Source: Bacillota bacterium (lineage in GTDB: Bacteria > Bacillota > Clostridia > DSM-8532). From it: DNA of 64,000 nucleotides. The stretch is from NCBI GenBank assembly GCA_023443745.1, contig JAEZTB010000042.1, forward strand, positions 124,001 to 188,000, in the 5' to 3' direction. Shown here in pieces: positions 1 through 7,264 of the stretch. Position 1 is the first letter of the stretch. Each line of letters begins with the position of its first letter. The notes beneath the pieces were generated by a model. The model was not told where the DNA came from. It did no database searches and saw nothing but the letters and a program-made list of their open reading frames with translations. The position numbers and the translations under genes are program-made.

Positions 1-86
1 TTATAAACGATGATACGGCTAATATAATCATATCTGATGCAGAAATGCCCATATCCGGAACGATAACTCTGACAGGGGTGATATAG
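1..86 (+). CDS. Baseplate J-like phage protein, C-terminal end only
   Basis: An open frame enters from the window edge (codons begin at position 3) and stops with TAG at 84-86. It encodes about 27 residues ending in TITLTGVI. That ending resembles the C-terminus of baseplate J / gp47 (XkdT) proteins, and the next gene is an XkdU/YmfQ homologue, which normally follows baseplate J in contractile-tail phages and in PBSX. The identification therefore rests mainly on gene order and a short tail of sequence. The stop lies one base before the next start, which suggests translational coupling. Confidence 0.6.
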   Translation, partial: INDDTANIIISDAEMPISGTITLTGVI

Positions 87-87
87 G

Positions 88-624
88 ATGAAGCTTATAG
101 ATCTCCTGCCGGATTACTATGCCGAGAATATCACAATGGAAGAACTACAGCGGATACTTACAAATAACATCAATTCTTTGGCCAAAAGTTTTGATAAAAC
201 AATTGACGAATGCTTTGTGAACACGGCATCTGCCCTCTTATCTCGCTATGAAAGGATCTACGGTCTTAAGGTTGATGTATCAAAATCTGATGAATTTAGG
301 CGCGAGCGGATCAAGGCTAAGATAAGGGGTATCGGCACCGTAACTAAACAGATGATCATTGATGTAGCCAGATCCTACAGCAACGGTGAAGTGGCGGTCA
401 TTGAGGATCCGGCAAATTATAGCTTTAAAGTAAAATTTGTAGGAACTGTGGGTATTCCGGCAAATATGGCAGACCTGACGCTTTCAATCAATTCAATCAA
501 GCCTGCTCATTTGATTTATACATTTGAATATATTTACCGTACCAACATGGATATACATGGCCTTACCCATCTGCAATTAAGCACAAAGACACATAATAAA
601 ATACGAGAAGGAGTGTTAGACTAA
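88..624 (+). CDS. Phage baseplate protein, XkdU/YmfQ family (DUF2313)
   Basis: The 178-residue product opens with MKLIDLLPDYY and has the compact size of the YmfQ/XkdU (DUF2313) family. In Mu-like and PBSX-like tails this protein sits at the baseplate periphery, between baseplate J and the tail fibre. The start ATG follows the upstream stop by one base, with GGGGTG as a ribosome binding site. The end abuts the tail-fibre start directly (TAA then ATG). No signal peptide or membrane segment is visible. Family assignment is fairly secure from the N-terminus, the length and the flanking genes. The exact structural role is inferred from characterised phages. Confidence 0.8.
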   Translation: MKLIDLLPDYYAENITMEELQRILTNNINSLAKSFDKTIDECFVNTASALLSRYERIYGLKVDVSKSDEFRRERIKAKIRGIGTVTKQMIIDVARSYSNGEVAVIEDPANYSFKVKFVGTVGIPANMADLTLSINSIKPAHLIYTFEYIYRTNMDIHGLTHLQLSTKTHNKIREGVLD

Positions 625-2013
625 ATGGCATCAAATACGGCAAATTACAATCTATCTAAACCCGGTCAGGAAGATTATTACAACATAGATATACAAAATA
701 GCAATATGGATGTGATTGATGCTGCTCTTACTCCAACGGCGGATCCGGATCAAGCTCCAATTGGATTAACCGGAAAAATAGTACAGTGGGTAAGCTGGAT
801 TGTCAACCGAATTAAGGCTATAACTGGAAAGGCTAATTGGTATGATGCTCCAGCGACCACCCTCGAAGCAGCCAAGGTACATGCCGATGCAGCTGCTCCC
901 CACTCCGGCCATGAGACTCCTGCAGGGGCTCAGACAAAAGTTAATACTTCAATGACTGCCCATATCAATACTTCAGATCCACATTCACAGTATGCCTTGG
1001 ATACAGATGTGGCCGGAATACAGAACACATTTAATTCGCATATGGCAGATTATGTGCGGCAAGCTGGGTACGGAACTGCTACAGGTACTAATGCACTAGT
1101 AATCACGCTCAACCCTGCTCCAACTGCATATTTAGATGGTATGGCTATAAGCTTTAAAAATACCACTCAGAACACAGGCACAGTAACGATCAATGTTAAT
1201 GGGCTAGGTGCTAAGAGCGTTTTGAAATCAAATGGATTAGCACTAGCTTCTGGTAATTTAAAGGCTAACAGCGTATACACAATACGCTATAATGGCTCAA
1301 ATTTTATATTACAGGGTGAAGGAGGTGATGAAAGGCAAGGAGATAATGTTGCCTTAGCAATGTCACTCTCTGGAACCACATTAAAATTAAGAGCGCCTGA
1401 AGGTATTTATGATGGCATTGATGATAACGTTACGTATAATGAGCCTAATCTATTAGCTACCAACATAGCAGAAGGTATACCTATGTTTGGGTTGGTTGGC
1501 ACACACAAAAATATAGGTGTAAAAAGTGTACAACGAGGTTCTACACAATTACAGGCTGGTGTATCATATGTGGATATTACAATAAGCAGTGTAGACTTAA
1601 ATAAGGCTATACCCATGCTTACAAGCTCCCCAGGGTATGGTAATACGGAGAGTACTGTTACTTTAGAAATAATAGGTTATACAACTTTAAGAATAAGCCG
1701 AAAATCAAACCCGGACTACGCTGGAGAATTGTTATTTTGGCAAGTCGTGGAATTTGAAGGACTCAAATCTCTCCAAAAGGGGAGTATTACAGCAAGTTCT
1801 CCAGACTATCCGAATGATCCTATTGTTGATGTTACTGTGTCCAGTGTAAACATATCAAAATCTATATTATTCGCAACTATACACCATAACGTAGGTGGTT
1901 CACCGTCATATGCTAGTGCTATGCTCATTAATGCTACAACAATAAGATTTTACGGTTTTAAAAGACCATCTTATACTTCGACAGGAGTTTATTATTTAGC
2001 AGAATTTAATTAA
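625..2013 (+). CDS. Phage tail fibre protein with tandem C-terminal modules
   Basis: The 462-residue protein is the likely receptor-binding fibre. It starts MASNTANYNLSKPGQEDYY, a typical N-terminal attachment region, followed by short His-rich segments such as HINTSDPHSQY found in phage fibres. A central glycine-rich beta region lies around residues 150-235. The C-terminus contains two related modules of roughly 70 residues, each starting (V/L)KS(V/L)Q(R/K)GS and ending in a (V/A)EF-like motif, near residues 300-378 and 380-461. Such repeats are common in host-recognition tips. The gene directly follows the YmfQ homologue and corresponds in position to PBSX xkdV. The ligand is unknown. Confidence 0.8.
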   Translation: MASNTANYNLSKPGQEDYYNIDIQNSNMDVIDAALTPTADPDQAPIGLTGKIVQWVSWIVNRIKAITGKANWYDAPATTLEAAKVHADAAAPHSGHETPAGAQTKVNTSMTAHINTSDPHSQYALDTDVAGIQNTFNSHMADYVRQAGYGTATGTNALVITLNPAPTAYLDGMAISFKNTTQNTGTVTINVNGLGAKSVLKSNGLALASGNLKANSVYTIRYNGSNFILQGEGGDERQGDNVALAMSLSGTTLKLRAPEGIYDGIDDNVTYNEPNLLATNIAEGIPMFGLVGTHKNIGVKSVQRGSTQLQAGVSYVDITISSVDLNKAIPMLTSSPGYGNTESTVTLEIIGYTTLRISRKSNPDYAGELLFWQVVEFEGLKSLQKGSITASSPDYPNDPIVDVTVSSVNISKSILFATIHHNVGGSPSYASAMLINATTIRFYGFKRPSYTSTGVYYLAEFN

Positions 2014-2029
2014 AGAAAGGATTGTTAAA

Positions 2030-2308
2030 ATGGTACATTTAGCAGAATTAAATGAGAATGGCATCTGTATCGGTACTAAAACGGTGAAAGAGTTTATTAA
2101 TGACGGACATCATGTTGAAGTTGAATCTCCTGATTTTGTAAACTTCTCATGGAGGAAGTATCAGGATGGCACTTGGTCAAGTGAAAAATTTGAGCCTACA
2201 AGTACTGCTCCCCTTACTGAGTTTGAACAATTAAAATCCAGCACACAACTAATGGAAAAGCAAATATCAGACCTTAATATTGCAATGGCTCAAATGATGG
2301 GGGTGTAA
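2030..2308 (+). CDS. XkdW-like small phage protein
   Basis: The 92-residue product starts MVHLAELNENGICIG and has a W/Y-rich middle (WRKYQDGTWSSEKF) followed by a short predicted helix. It is preceded by AAAGGA at a good distance and follows the tail fibre by 16 bases. Position and general composition match XkdW-type proteins encoded after the fibre in PBSX-like tails. Their function is not well defined; a role in fibre assembly or attachment is possible. Family assignment is by context and gross similarity only. Confidence 0.6.
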   Translation: MVHLAELNENGICIGTKTVKEFINDGHHVEVESPDFVNFSWRKYQDGTWSSEKFEPTSTAPLTEFEQLKSSTQLMEKQISDLNIAMAQMMGV

Positions 2309-2312
2309 GAAT

Positions 2313-2453
2313 ATGCCAGCATGGAAGTTAAATATTTTTGTGAATGCCATTAAGGCAAGGATGGCACAAGAAAGCCGTACAGCAGAAGATATCATTCAAG
2401 AGTACACTAAGCTCACAGAGACAGAAAAGGTTGAGATTTTAGCGGCAATATAG
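2313..2453 (+). CDS. XkdX-like very small phage protein
   Basis: ATG at 2313 opens a 46-codon frame ending with TAG at 2451-2453. It encodes a mostly helical peptide (MPAWKLNIFVNAIKARMAQE, then a charged C-terminal helix). It starts four bases after the XkdW-like stop, and that gene's own end (GGGGGTG) supplies a ribosome binding site. XkdX proteins of about 45-55 residues occupy this position in PBSX-type clusters. I infer homology from size and place, not from a diagnostic motif. Confidence 0.55.
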   Translation: MPAWKLNIFVNAIKARMAQESRTAEDIIQEYTKLTETEKVEILAAI

Positions 2454-2508
2454 GACGCATAAGGATATGAATACGGCCTAAAATTCTACACAAAATAGCA
2501 AAGATTTC

Positions 2509-2537
2509 TTGTAAATAGAACAAATGTTCGATATAAT
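2509..2537 (+). promoter_or_regulatory. SigA-type promoter with LexA (SOS) box in the spacer
   Basis: TTGTAA (2509-2514) and TATAAT (2532-2537) are separated by exactly 17 bases. The spacer carries GAACAAATGTTC (2518-2529), which fits the Gram-positive LexA/DinR consensus GAACRNRYGTTC with no mismatch. A repressor bound there would block RNA polymerase until DNA damage. The promoter would drive the structured leader, the recombinase and perhaps the lysis genes. Promoter and operator are read directly from sequence; SOS control is inferred. Confidence 0.8.
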
Positions 2538-2543
2538 TAATGC

Positions 2544-2697
2544 AAGGTCTTTGCTATAAATAATTTCATATAGCAAAGGGAGCCTCCCGGCTGGTATCCG
2601 GTTAGCTCCCTCACACAGACCCCTACGTAGGAGGGGAAATGTGCTTGCGCTATAATTATAACATTCTGCCTCCTGCGTATCAATAGGAGGCTTTTTG
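2544..2697 (+). promoter_or_regulatory. Highly structured 5' leader of the recombinase gene
   Basis: Four hairpins follow the expected transcription start. CTTTGCTAT (2549-2557) pairs with ATAGCAAAG (2570-2578). GGGAGC (2578-2583) pairs with GCTCCC (2605-2610) and encloses a second CCGG/CCGG stem across a symmetrical 3x3 internal loop. CCCCT (2620-2624) pairs with AGGGG (2632-2636). GCCTCCT (2668-2674) pairs with AGGAGGC (2685-2691), followed by TTTTT. The last hairpin looks like an intrinsic terminator, but its 3' arm is also the Shine-Dalgarno site for the ATG at 2698. Either the leader terminates or masks translation, or it is read through when refolded. No known RNA family was recognised. 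Confidence 0.65.
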
Positions 2698-3687
2698 ATG
2701 AAAGAGGAACTTATTGTTAGGATCCTCACCCGCGCGTCTGAATTTCTGGATGATGTCCAGGTCAAGCAGCTCAGGCTTGTTCTTGACGAAGAATTCTACC
2801 ATGTACGTATTACATCAGAGTGTACAGATCTTGTAGTAACAGAAAACACACCTGGGAAGGTGATGTTATTTTTAGCTGCAAAAAAGCTTGATGGGATGAG
2901 CATTAATACTATTAAAAATTATGCCATCATTCTCCGACGATTTTGTAACGTGGTACATAAGGATATTGAACAGATTACCTCTATGGATATCCGGATGTTT
3001 TTGGCATTACGAAGCAAAGACGGACTCAAGAAAAGTTCTATGGCTTCTACTATTGCTGCGCTGAAAAGCTTCTTCTCTTGGTTAGAAAATGAAGACTACC
3101 TTGTAAAAAGCCCAATGAGAAAAATCAAGAACATCAAGGTTGAAAAACGGCTCCGCAAGGCTTTATCACGGGAAGAGCTCGAAATGCTGCGTGATACGGC
3201 TAAAACTATAAGAGAAAAAGCTTTGCTTGAATTCTTTTATTCAACCGCCTGTAGGCTTGATGAAGCACAGACGCTTAATTTATCTGATATTGATTGGGTG
3301 AATAATCAAGTAAGAGTTATCGGCAAAGGTAATAAGGAAAGAATAGTCTTCCTCAACGCGCGTGCCAGATTGCATTTAAAAAAATACCTTAAATCTCGAA
3401 AAGATAGCTGTGAAGCATTATTTGTCAGCGAAAGACTTCCACATGATAGACTTGGTCGGCGCGCAATTGAAAAAACTTTTACAGAACTCGGCATAAAAGC
3501 TGGGTTGCCTAAAAAGCTTTTTCCTCATCTAATGCGGCATACAACAGCTACACATATGCTCCAAGGCGGCGCAACATTAGAAGAGGTGCAAAATTACCTA
3601 GGCCATGACAGTCCGGCCACTACCCAGGTCTACACTCAAATTAGCACAGATGCAATTAAACAAAGTCATTTAAAACATGTTATTTGA
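2698..3687 (+). CDS. Tyrosine recombinase (XerC/XerD-like phage integrase)
   Basis: The roughly 329-residue protein has an N-terminal core-binding domain (about residues 55-140) and a C-terminal catalytic domain. The catalytic residues are all visible: Arg in ACRLDEA, Lys in the GKGNKER turn, His and Arg in HLMRHTTATHM, the second His in YLGHDS, and the nucleophilic Tyr in TTQVYTQI. The start is ATG 2698, seven bases after AGGAGG; a TTG one codon earlier is less likely. It cuts and rejoins DNA through a 3'-phosphotyrosine link. Lying between tail-fibre and lysis genes, it could integrate the element, resolve multimers or invert a segment; the sequence does not decide. Confidence 0.88.
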   Translation: MKEELIVRILTRASEFLDDVQVKQLRLVLDEEFYHVRITSECTDLVVTENTPGKVMLFLAAKKLDGMSINTIKNYAIILRRFCNVVHKDIEQITSMDIRMFLALRSKDGLKKSSMASTIAALKSFFSWLENEDYLVKSPMRKIKNIKVEKRLRKALSREELEMLRDTAKTIREKALLEFFYSTACRLDEAQTLNLSDIDWVNNQVRVIGKGNKERIVFLNARARLHLKKYLKSRKDSCEALFVSERLPHDRLGRRAIEKTFTELGIKAGLPKKLFPHLMRHTTATHMLQGGATLEEVQNYLGHDSPATTQVYTQISTDAIKQSHLKHVI

Positions 3688-3713
3688 GGACGGGTTATCC
3701 CGTCCTTAAAATA
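3687..3713 (+). terminator. Hairpin after the recombinase gene
   Basis: AGGACGGG (3687-3694) pairs perfectly with CCCGTCCT (3699-3706) around a TTAT loop. TTAAAATAAAT follows rather than a clean U run, so termination may be partial and allow read-through into the amidase gene. Confidence 0.5.
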
Positions 3714-3740
3714 AATATTTAAGAAAGATGGTGACTCCAA

Positions 3741-4364
3741 ATGAAAATTATTGAAGAAACTTATAAGTGGAAACCCGGAGTAAAATTTTCACCCAATGTG
3801 CCTGATACGATAGTTATTCATCATGCTGGATCAAAAAGTTGTACAGCACAGGAAATCCACAGATGGCACCTAGATAGAGGATGGATAGGCTTTGCTTACC
3901 ATTACTTTATTAGAAAAGATGGAACAATCCATCATGGCCGTCAGGAAAATCAAAGAGGTGGCCATTTATTAGGTGCAGAGAACATAAACACCGTGGGAAT
4001 TTGCTTGGAAGGTTGCTACACAGATTACATTGCAAAAGGGCAAGTACTGACCGAAAAAATAGTACCCGAATCCCAATTAAAAGCATTAATTGAGCTTTGC
4101 ATGGATATTAAATCTCGTTGGGCAATTAAGGCTATTAAGAAGCATTCAGATTATTCATCAGCTCAACAGGCAAAAAAAGACTGCCCTGGTCGTTACTTTC
4201 CATGGGAACAGTTCACTCTTATGGTACATAACCCATTCCTGGCTTATCAAAAAATAATCCAAGAAAAATGTCACTTCTCAAATCCTGATGGAGTTTGGAA
4301 AGTACTTAATACCCACCCTTTTGCGGAGGCTTTGTATAAGCAATGGGTCGAAAGCTACAAGTAG
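3741..4364 (+). CDS. N-acetylmuramoyl-L-alanine amidase (endolysin, Amidase_2)
   Basis: The 207-residue enzyme would cleave the amide bond between muramic acid and the peptide stem of peptidoglycan. The Amidase_2/PGRP fold covers about residues 18-155. Zinc ligands are visible in TIVIHHAG (His), KKHSDY (His) and KKDCPGRYF (Cys). The segment FAYHYFIRKDGTIHHGR is the family's usual second block. There is no signal peptide, which fits release through a holin. The last 50 residues may form a small wall-binding tail. It is followed 45 bases later by a holin-like gene, making a lysis cassette. Confidence 0.9.
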   Translation: MKIIEETYKWKPGVKFSPNVPDTIVIHHAGSKSCTAQEIHRWHLDRGWIGFAYHYFIRKDGTIHHGRQENQRGGHLLGAENINTVGICLEGCYTDYIAKGQVLTEKIVPESQLKALIELCMDIKSRWAIKAIKKHSDYSSAQQAKKDCPGRYFPWEQFTLMVHNPFLAYQKIIQEKCHFSNPDGVWKVLNTHPFAEALYKQWVESYK

Positions 4365-4409
4365 TTTAAATTGCTTGCACCCAGGCATTAAGGGAAGAAA
4401 GGACACATT

Positions 4410-4808
4410 ATGAAATTTCGCAAAATTCTATTTGGCAGCATCATTACGCTCTTTGCACTTATAATGATGAGTACCATGGCTTTTGCTGCTGATGCATTAC
4501 CATCTGATAATGTAGGCAGCTACATGACATGGGAATTTCTCGGTACAATTTCAGGTGCAACAGCAGCCGTGTTACTGATTGTACAATTCATCAAAGCTCC
4601 ATTGGATAAGATTTGGCGGATTCCAACACGATTCATTGTTTATATTTTTTCTTTTATCATCTTAATTTCCGTTGAATATTTTTCCGTAGGTAATATCTCA
4701 TATAATCGGTTCGGCCTTATATTGCTTAATGCGATTATAGTCACTATTGCTGCCATGGGAGCTTACGAAGCTACATTTCATAAATTGGATATCAAAAAAC
4801 AGACTTAG
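4410..4808 (+). CDS. Holin-like phage membrane protein
   Basis: The 132-residue product has a cleavable-looking N-terminal hydrophobic segment ending AFA-ADA near residue 26. Three further hydrophobic segments follow (about residues 45-62, 75-93 and 100-118), then a charged C-terminus (KLDIKKQT). GAAAGGA precedes the ATG. It is next to the endolysin and is the last gene before the element's end, so a holin role is the simplest reading. Membrane topology is seen; the holin function is inferred from context. Confidence 0.65.
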   Translation: MKFRKILFGSIITLFALIMMSTMAFAADALPSDNVGSYMTWEFLGTISGATAAVLLIVQFIKAPLDKIWRIPTRFIVYIFSFIILISVEYFSVGNISYNRFGLILLNAIIVTIAAMGAYEATFHKLDIKKQT

Positions 4809-4832
4809 CTCAAAAAAATATGTTATAATAAA

Positions 4833-4858
4833 ACCCTCGGAAAAATCCGGGGGTTTTT
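4833..4858 (+). terminator. Rho-independent terminator at the end of the phage genes
   Basis: ACCCTCGGA (4833-4841) pairs with TCCGGGGGT (4846-4854) with one T-G wobble and a four-A loop, followed by a T run. It closes the plus-strand phage transcript 25 bases after the holin-like stop. Confidence 0.85.
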
Positions 4859-4892
4859 GACTTTAAATCTGTGAACAAATTCAAAAAAAATT

Positions 4893-4938
4893 TGTCAAAT
4901 TACGTGCGAAAAATTGTCAAAAAATTTGCGAAGCTACA
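4893..4938 (+). repeat. Two direct repeats at the putative element terminus
   Basis: TGTCAAA-N5-TGCGAA occurs at 4893-4910 and again at 4915-4932, a pitch of exactly 22 bases (two helical turns). Six bases later the sequence reads GCTACA, ending at 4938, immediately next to the sulfatase coding sequence. Read from the host side the element would begin TGTAGC. Tandem 22-bp-spaced sites ending in TG/CA at a disrupted gene recall transposase-binding ends of transposable phages. The repeats and the junction are seen; their function is inferred. Confidence 0.6.
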
Positions 4939-5461
4939 CGTACGCTTCGATATAATCTATGGCGTAATCAGTCAGACAGTCTGTGCGATAACCGTCAAAC
5001 TCAATCTTATTACCATCTTTATCAAAAACATAGCCACCGTAGCCGTGGGAGGTGAATTCCAATACATCGGAAGCCATCCAAAAGTCGTCATATCCACCAC
5101 GCCTGTCAAGGGGAACGGCTATCGTTTCGAAATGATTGCATTCATGATCGGAGGCTAAATGCCATTTACCGACATAACCTACATTATAACCGGCTTCACG
5201 CATTCTCCTGGCAATTGTATGCGCGTTAAGGGGAAGGGAAATGGCATTGCGATAGCAGCCTGTTTGCGTGGGATAAAGCCCTGTCTGGAGCATGGCCCTT
5301 GCAGGCCCGCATACAGGCTGAGGTGTAAAGGCATTAATAAAGTTTACACCCTCCTCAGCAAACTGATCCAGGTTGGGAGTAATATCCAGAGGTTGACCAT
5401 TGCATCCAAGCGTATCATAGCGCTGTTGATCGGATAAGAAGACCAAAATATTCTGTTTCAT
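4934..5461 (-). pseudogene. Sulfatase, truncated at its 3' end by the prophage
   Basis: This is the N-terminal third of a type I sulfatase: 175 residues against the usual 450-500. The N-terminal metal site (FLSDQQR, Asp11) and the formylglycine signature CGPAR at residues 51-55 are intact. In anaerobes this Cys is converted by a radical SAM maturase (anSME). The reading frame ends abruptly at TAG 4934-4936 after YIEAYV, where the family normally continues, and phage sequence begins there. The gene was probably the last member of the ABC-transporter operon upstream (11 bases after the permease). The missing half should lie beyond the other end of the element. The remaining protein lacks most of the fold and is unlikely to be active. 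Confidence 0.85.
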
Positions 5462-5472
5462 CCTATTGCCTC

Positions 5473-6306
5473 CTACTCTTTAACTGCGCCGGCAGTCAGT
5501 CCTGAAATCATATACTTCTGAAGGAAGATGAACAATAGTAGTATAGGAATAGCCGCGCTGACAGCAGAAGCCATGACTCTGCCCCAATCATAATTGTACT
5601 CACCCAGATAAGTCATTGCTATCCCTGAAGCAAGCGTACGCATGGTAGTCTTGTTAACTAGGGTAAGGCCCCAGAGAAAGTCCTCCCATGAAATTAAAAA
5701 TGAATAGAGGCCGACAGCAAGAATGCCCGGCTTGACCAATGGTAGAATGATTTGAAAAAGAGCCCTGGGCTTACTGCATCCATCAATAGAGGCAGCTTCC
5801 TCCAACGATTTCGGAATAGTATCAAAAAAGCCCTTTAATATCCAGACCGACATTGGCAACGCATTGGTGGAACAGGCCAGTACCAAAGCGGTGTAACTGT
5901 TAATGAGACCCATCTTGCTATACATATTGAATAGAGCAATCAAAAGCGTCATTGCAGGGAACATCTGAGTAGACAGGAATAACATTAAGAGAAACTTGTC
6001 TCCTTTAAATCTATACCTTGAAAACGCATATGCCGCAAATACTGCCAAAGCCATGGTAACAAGCGTGGTAACCCCGGATACAATAACATTGTTCTTATAG
6101 AATACCACGAAATGTCCGTCACCCAGAATTCCTTTGTAATTTTCCAGGGTTACATGTTGCGGAAGAAGCTGCGGAGGCAGCCTTAAAATGGCTTCATTAG
6201 GCTTAACTGACGTTAAAATCATCCAATAGATCGGAAAGACAAAACATATTGTTATTGATAAAAGGCCAAGAAACATGAGCCATTTATTTGATTTTCCAGA
6301 TAGCAT
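5473..6306 (-). CDS. Carbohydrate ABC transporter permease (MalG/AraQ type)
   Basis: The 277-residue integral membrane protein has six predicted helices. An N-terminal segment (LGLLSITICFVFPIYWMILTSVKPNE) is typical of CUT1-family MalG-like permeases. The ATPase-docking EAA loop reads EEAASIDGCSKPRALFQIIL, followed by PLVKPG, near residues 170-200. It pairs with the MalF-type permease 15 bases upstream and the lipoprotein binding protein before that. No ATPase gene is in the cluster, so it probably uses a shared MsmX-type ATPase encoded elsewhere. The substrate is likely an oligosaccharide, possibly sulfated given the adjacent sulfatase. Confidence 0.92.
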   Translation of the reverse strand: MLSGKSNKWLMFLGLLSITICFVFPIYWMILTSVKPNEAILRLPPQLLPQHVTLENYKGILGDGHFVVFYKNNVIVSGVTTLVTMALAVFAAYAFSRYRFKGDKFLLMLFLSTQMFPAMTLLIALFNMYSKMGLINSYTALVLACSTNALPMSVWILKGFFDTIPKSLEEAASIDGCSKPRALFQIILPLVKPGILAVGLYSFLISWEDFLWGLTLVNKTTMRTLASGIAMTYLGEYNYDWGRVMASAVSAAIPILLLFIFLQKYMISGLTAGAVKE

Positions 6307-6320
6307 CCCACCCTACCCCC

Positions 6321-7199
6321 TTAATACTGTATCTCTTTTTTAGAAAGTATCTTGTTATATACTGTTGAAAAGATGATGAGAAACAAAAGCCAGCATACGC
6401 CTATTGCGGCACCCTTTCCCATATTAAAGCCTGTAAAAGCAGTTTCATAGGTATAGAGCGGGAGTGTTGTGCTTGCACGTACAGGCCCGCCTCCTGTCAT
6501 CGTAAAGAACAGTACAAACATTTGGAAATTGGAAATGATGGATGTGAGCGTTACGGTTTTAATGACTGGCATGATGCAGGGTATGGTGATGACCTTAAAC
6601 TTCTGCCAGGTGCTTGCACCATCAATAACAGCTGCTTCCTTAAGGTCTTCCGGTACTGTTTGAAGACCTGATAAGAGCATAATCATCATAAGAGGCATTT
6701 GTTTCCACACTGCAGCGACAATTACACCAAGCATTGCAGTCTTTGAGCTTCCAAGAATGCTGTAATCACCAAGCTGGAGAAGATAATTGGCAATACCGTA
6801 CTGAGGCTGGAATATGAACATCCAGGTCACGGCTACAACAAGCGAGGGAATAGTCCACGGAAGGAAGAGCAGACTGCGAAAAAGCTTTCTGCCCCTTATT
6901 TTGCTATTGTTAAGTAAAAGTGCAACTGCCAAACCGATAAAGAATTGTGTTGAAACGGTACCCAGTACATAGATCAATGTGCGTAAAAAGGTTTGTAAAA
7001 ACTCTTTATCGGTGAATACCGATTTGTAGTTGGCGAAATTATTCCAGACAATATTTTGGATATCCATAAGGCTATAGTGAAAAAAGCTCATGCCGATCAC
7101 AACGAAAACAGGAATAATAATGGTAAACGTCAGCATTGCTACTGCAGGAGTGAGCAGGCCGATCATAAACCAGTTGAATTTTCTCTTGCCGTTTGCCAT
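6321..7199 (-). CDS. Carbohydrate ABC transporter permease (MalF/UgpA type)
   Basis: The 292-residue product starts at MANGKRKFNWFMIGLL. An upstream in-frame GTG exists, but AGAGG lies at the right distance only for the ATG at 7199. Six membrane segments are visible, and the EAA loop KEAAVIDGASTWQKFKVITI lies near residues 190-215. It forms the heterodimeric channel with the MalG-type protein encoded next. A terminator-like hairpin separates it from the binding-protein gene upstream, which would lower permease expression relative to binding protein. Confidence 0.92.
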   Translation of the reverse strand: MANGKRKFNWFMIGLLTPAVAMLTFTIIIPVFVVIGMSFFHYSLMDIQNIVWNNFANYKSVFTDKEFLQTFLRTLIYVLGTVSTQFFIGLAVALLLNNSKIRGRKLFRSLLFLPWTIPSLVVAVTWMFIFQPQYGIANYLLQLGDYSILGSSKTAMLGVIVAAVWKQMPLMMIMLLSGLQTVPEDLKEAAVIDGASTWQKFKVITIPCIMPVIKTVTLTSIISNFQMFVLFFTMTGGGPVRASTTLPLYTYETAFTGFNMGKGAAIGVCWLLFLIIFSTVYNKILSKKEIQY

Positions 7200-7217
7200 T
7201 TTAAACACCTCTGTCTT

Positions 7218-7248
7218 AAAAAAATGAGGAGGGGTAATTCCCCTCCCC
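7218..7248 (-). terminator. Intercistronic terminator/attenuator after the binding protein
   Basis: GGAGGGG (7228-7234) pairs with CCCCTCC (7240-7246) around TAATT. On the minus strand the stem is followed by a run of seven T. It sits between the binding-protein stop and the first permease, a common arrangement giving an excess of the extracellular binding protein. Confidence 0.8.
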
Positions 7249-7264
7249 GTAAAATTCTGGCTTT

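Noticed and set aside
2478..2765. Minus-strand frame across the recombinase leader
   Set aside because: It overlaps the promoter, LexA box and structured leader; the RNA stems explain the base pattern better than a protein.
4893..4938. Direct match to phage Mu end consensus
   Set aside because: The motif resembles the Mu site (TTTCA...TGCGAA) but points the opposite way relative to the end, so only the general two-turn spacing and TG/CA end are used as evidence.
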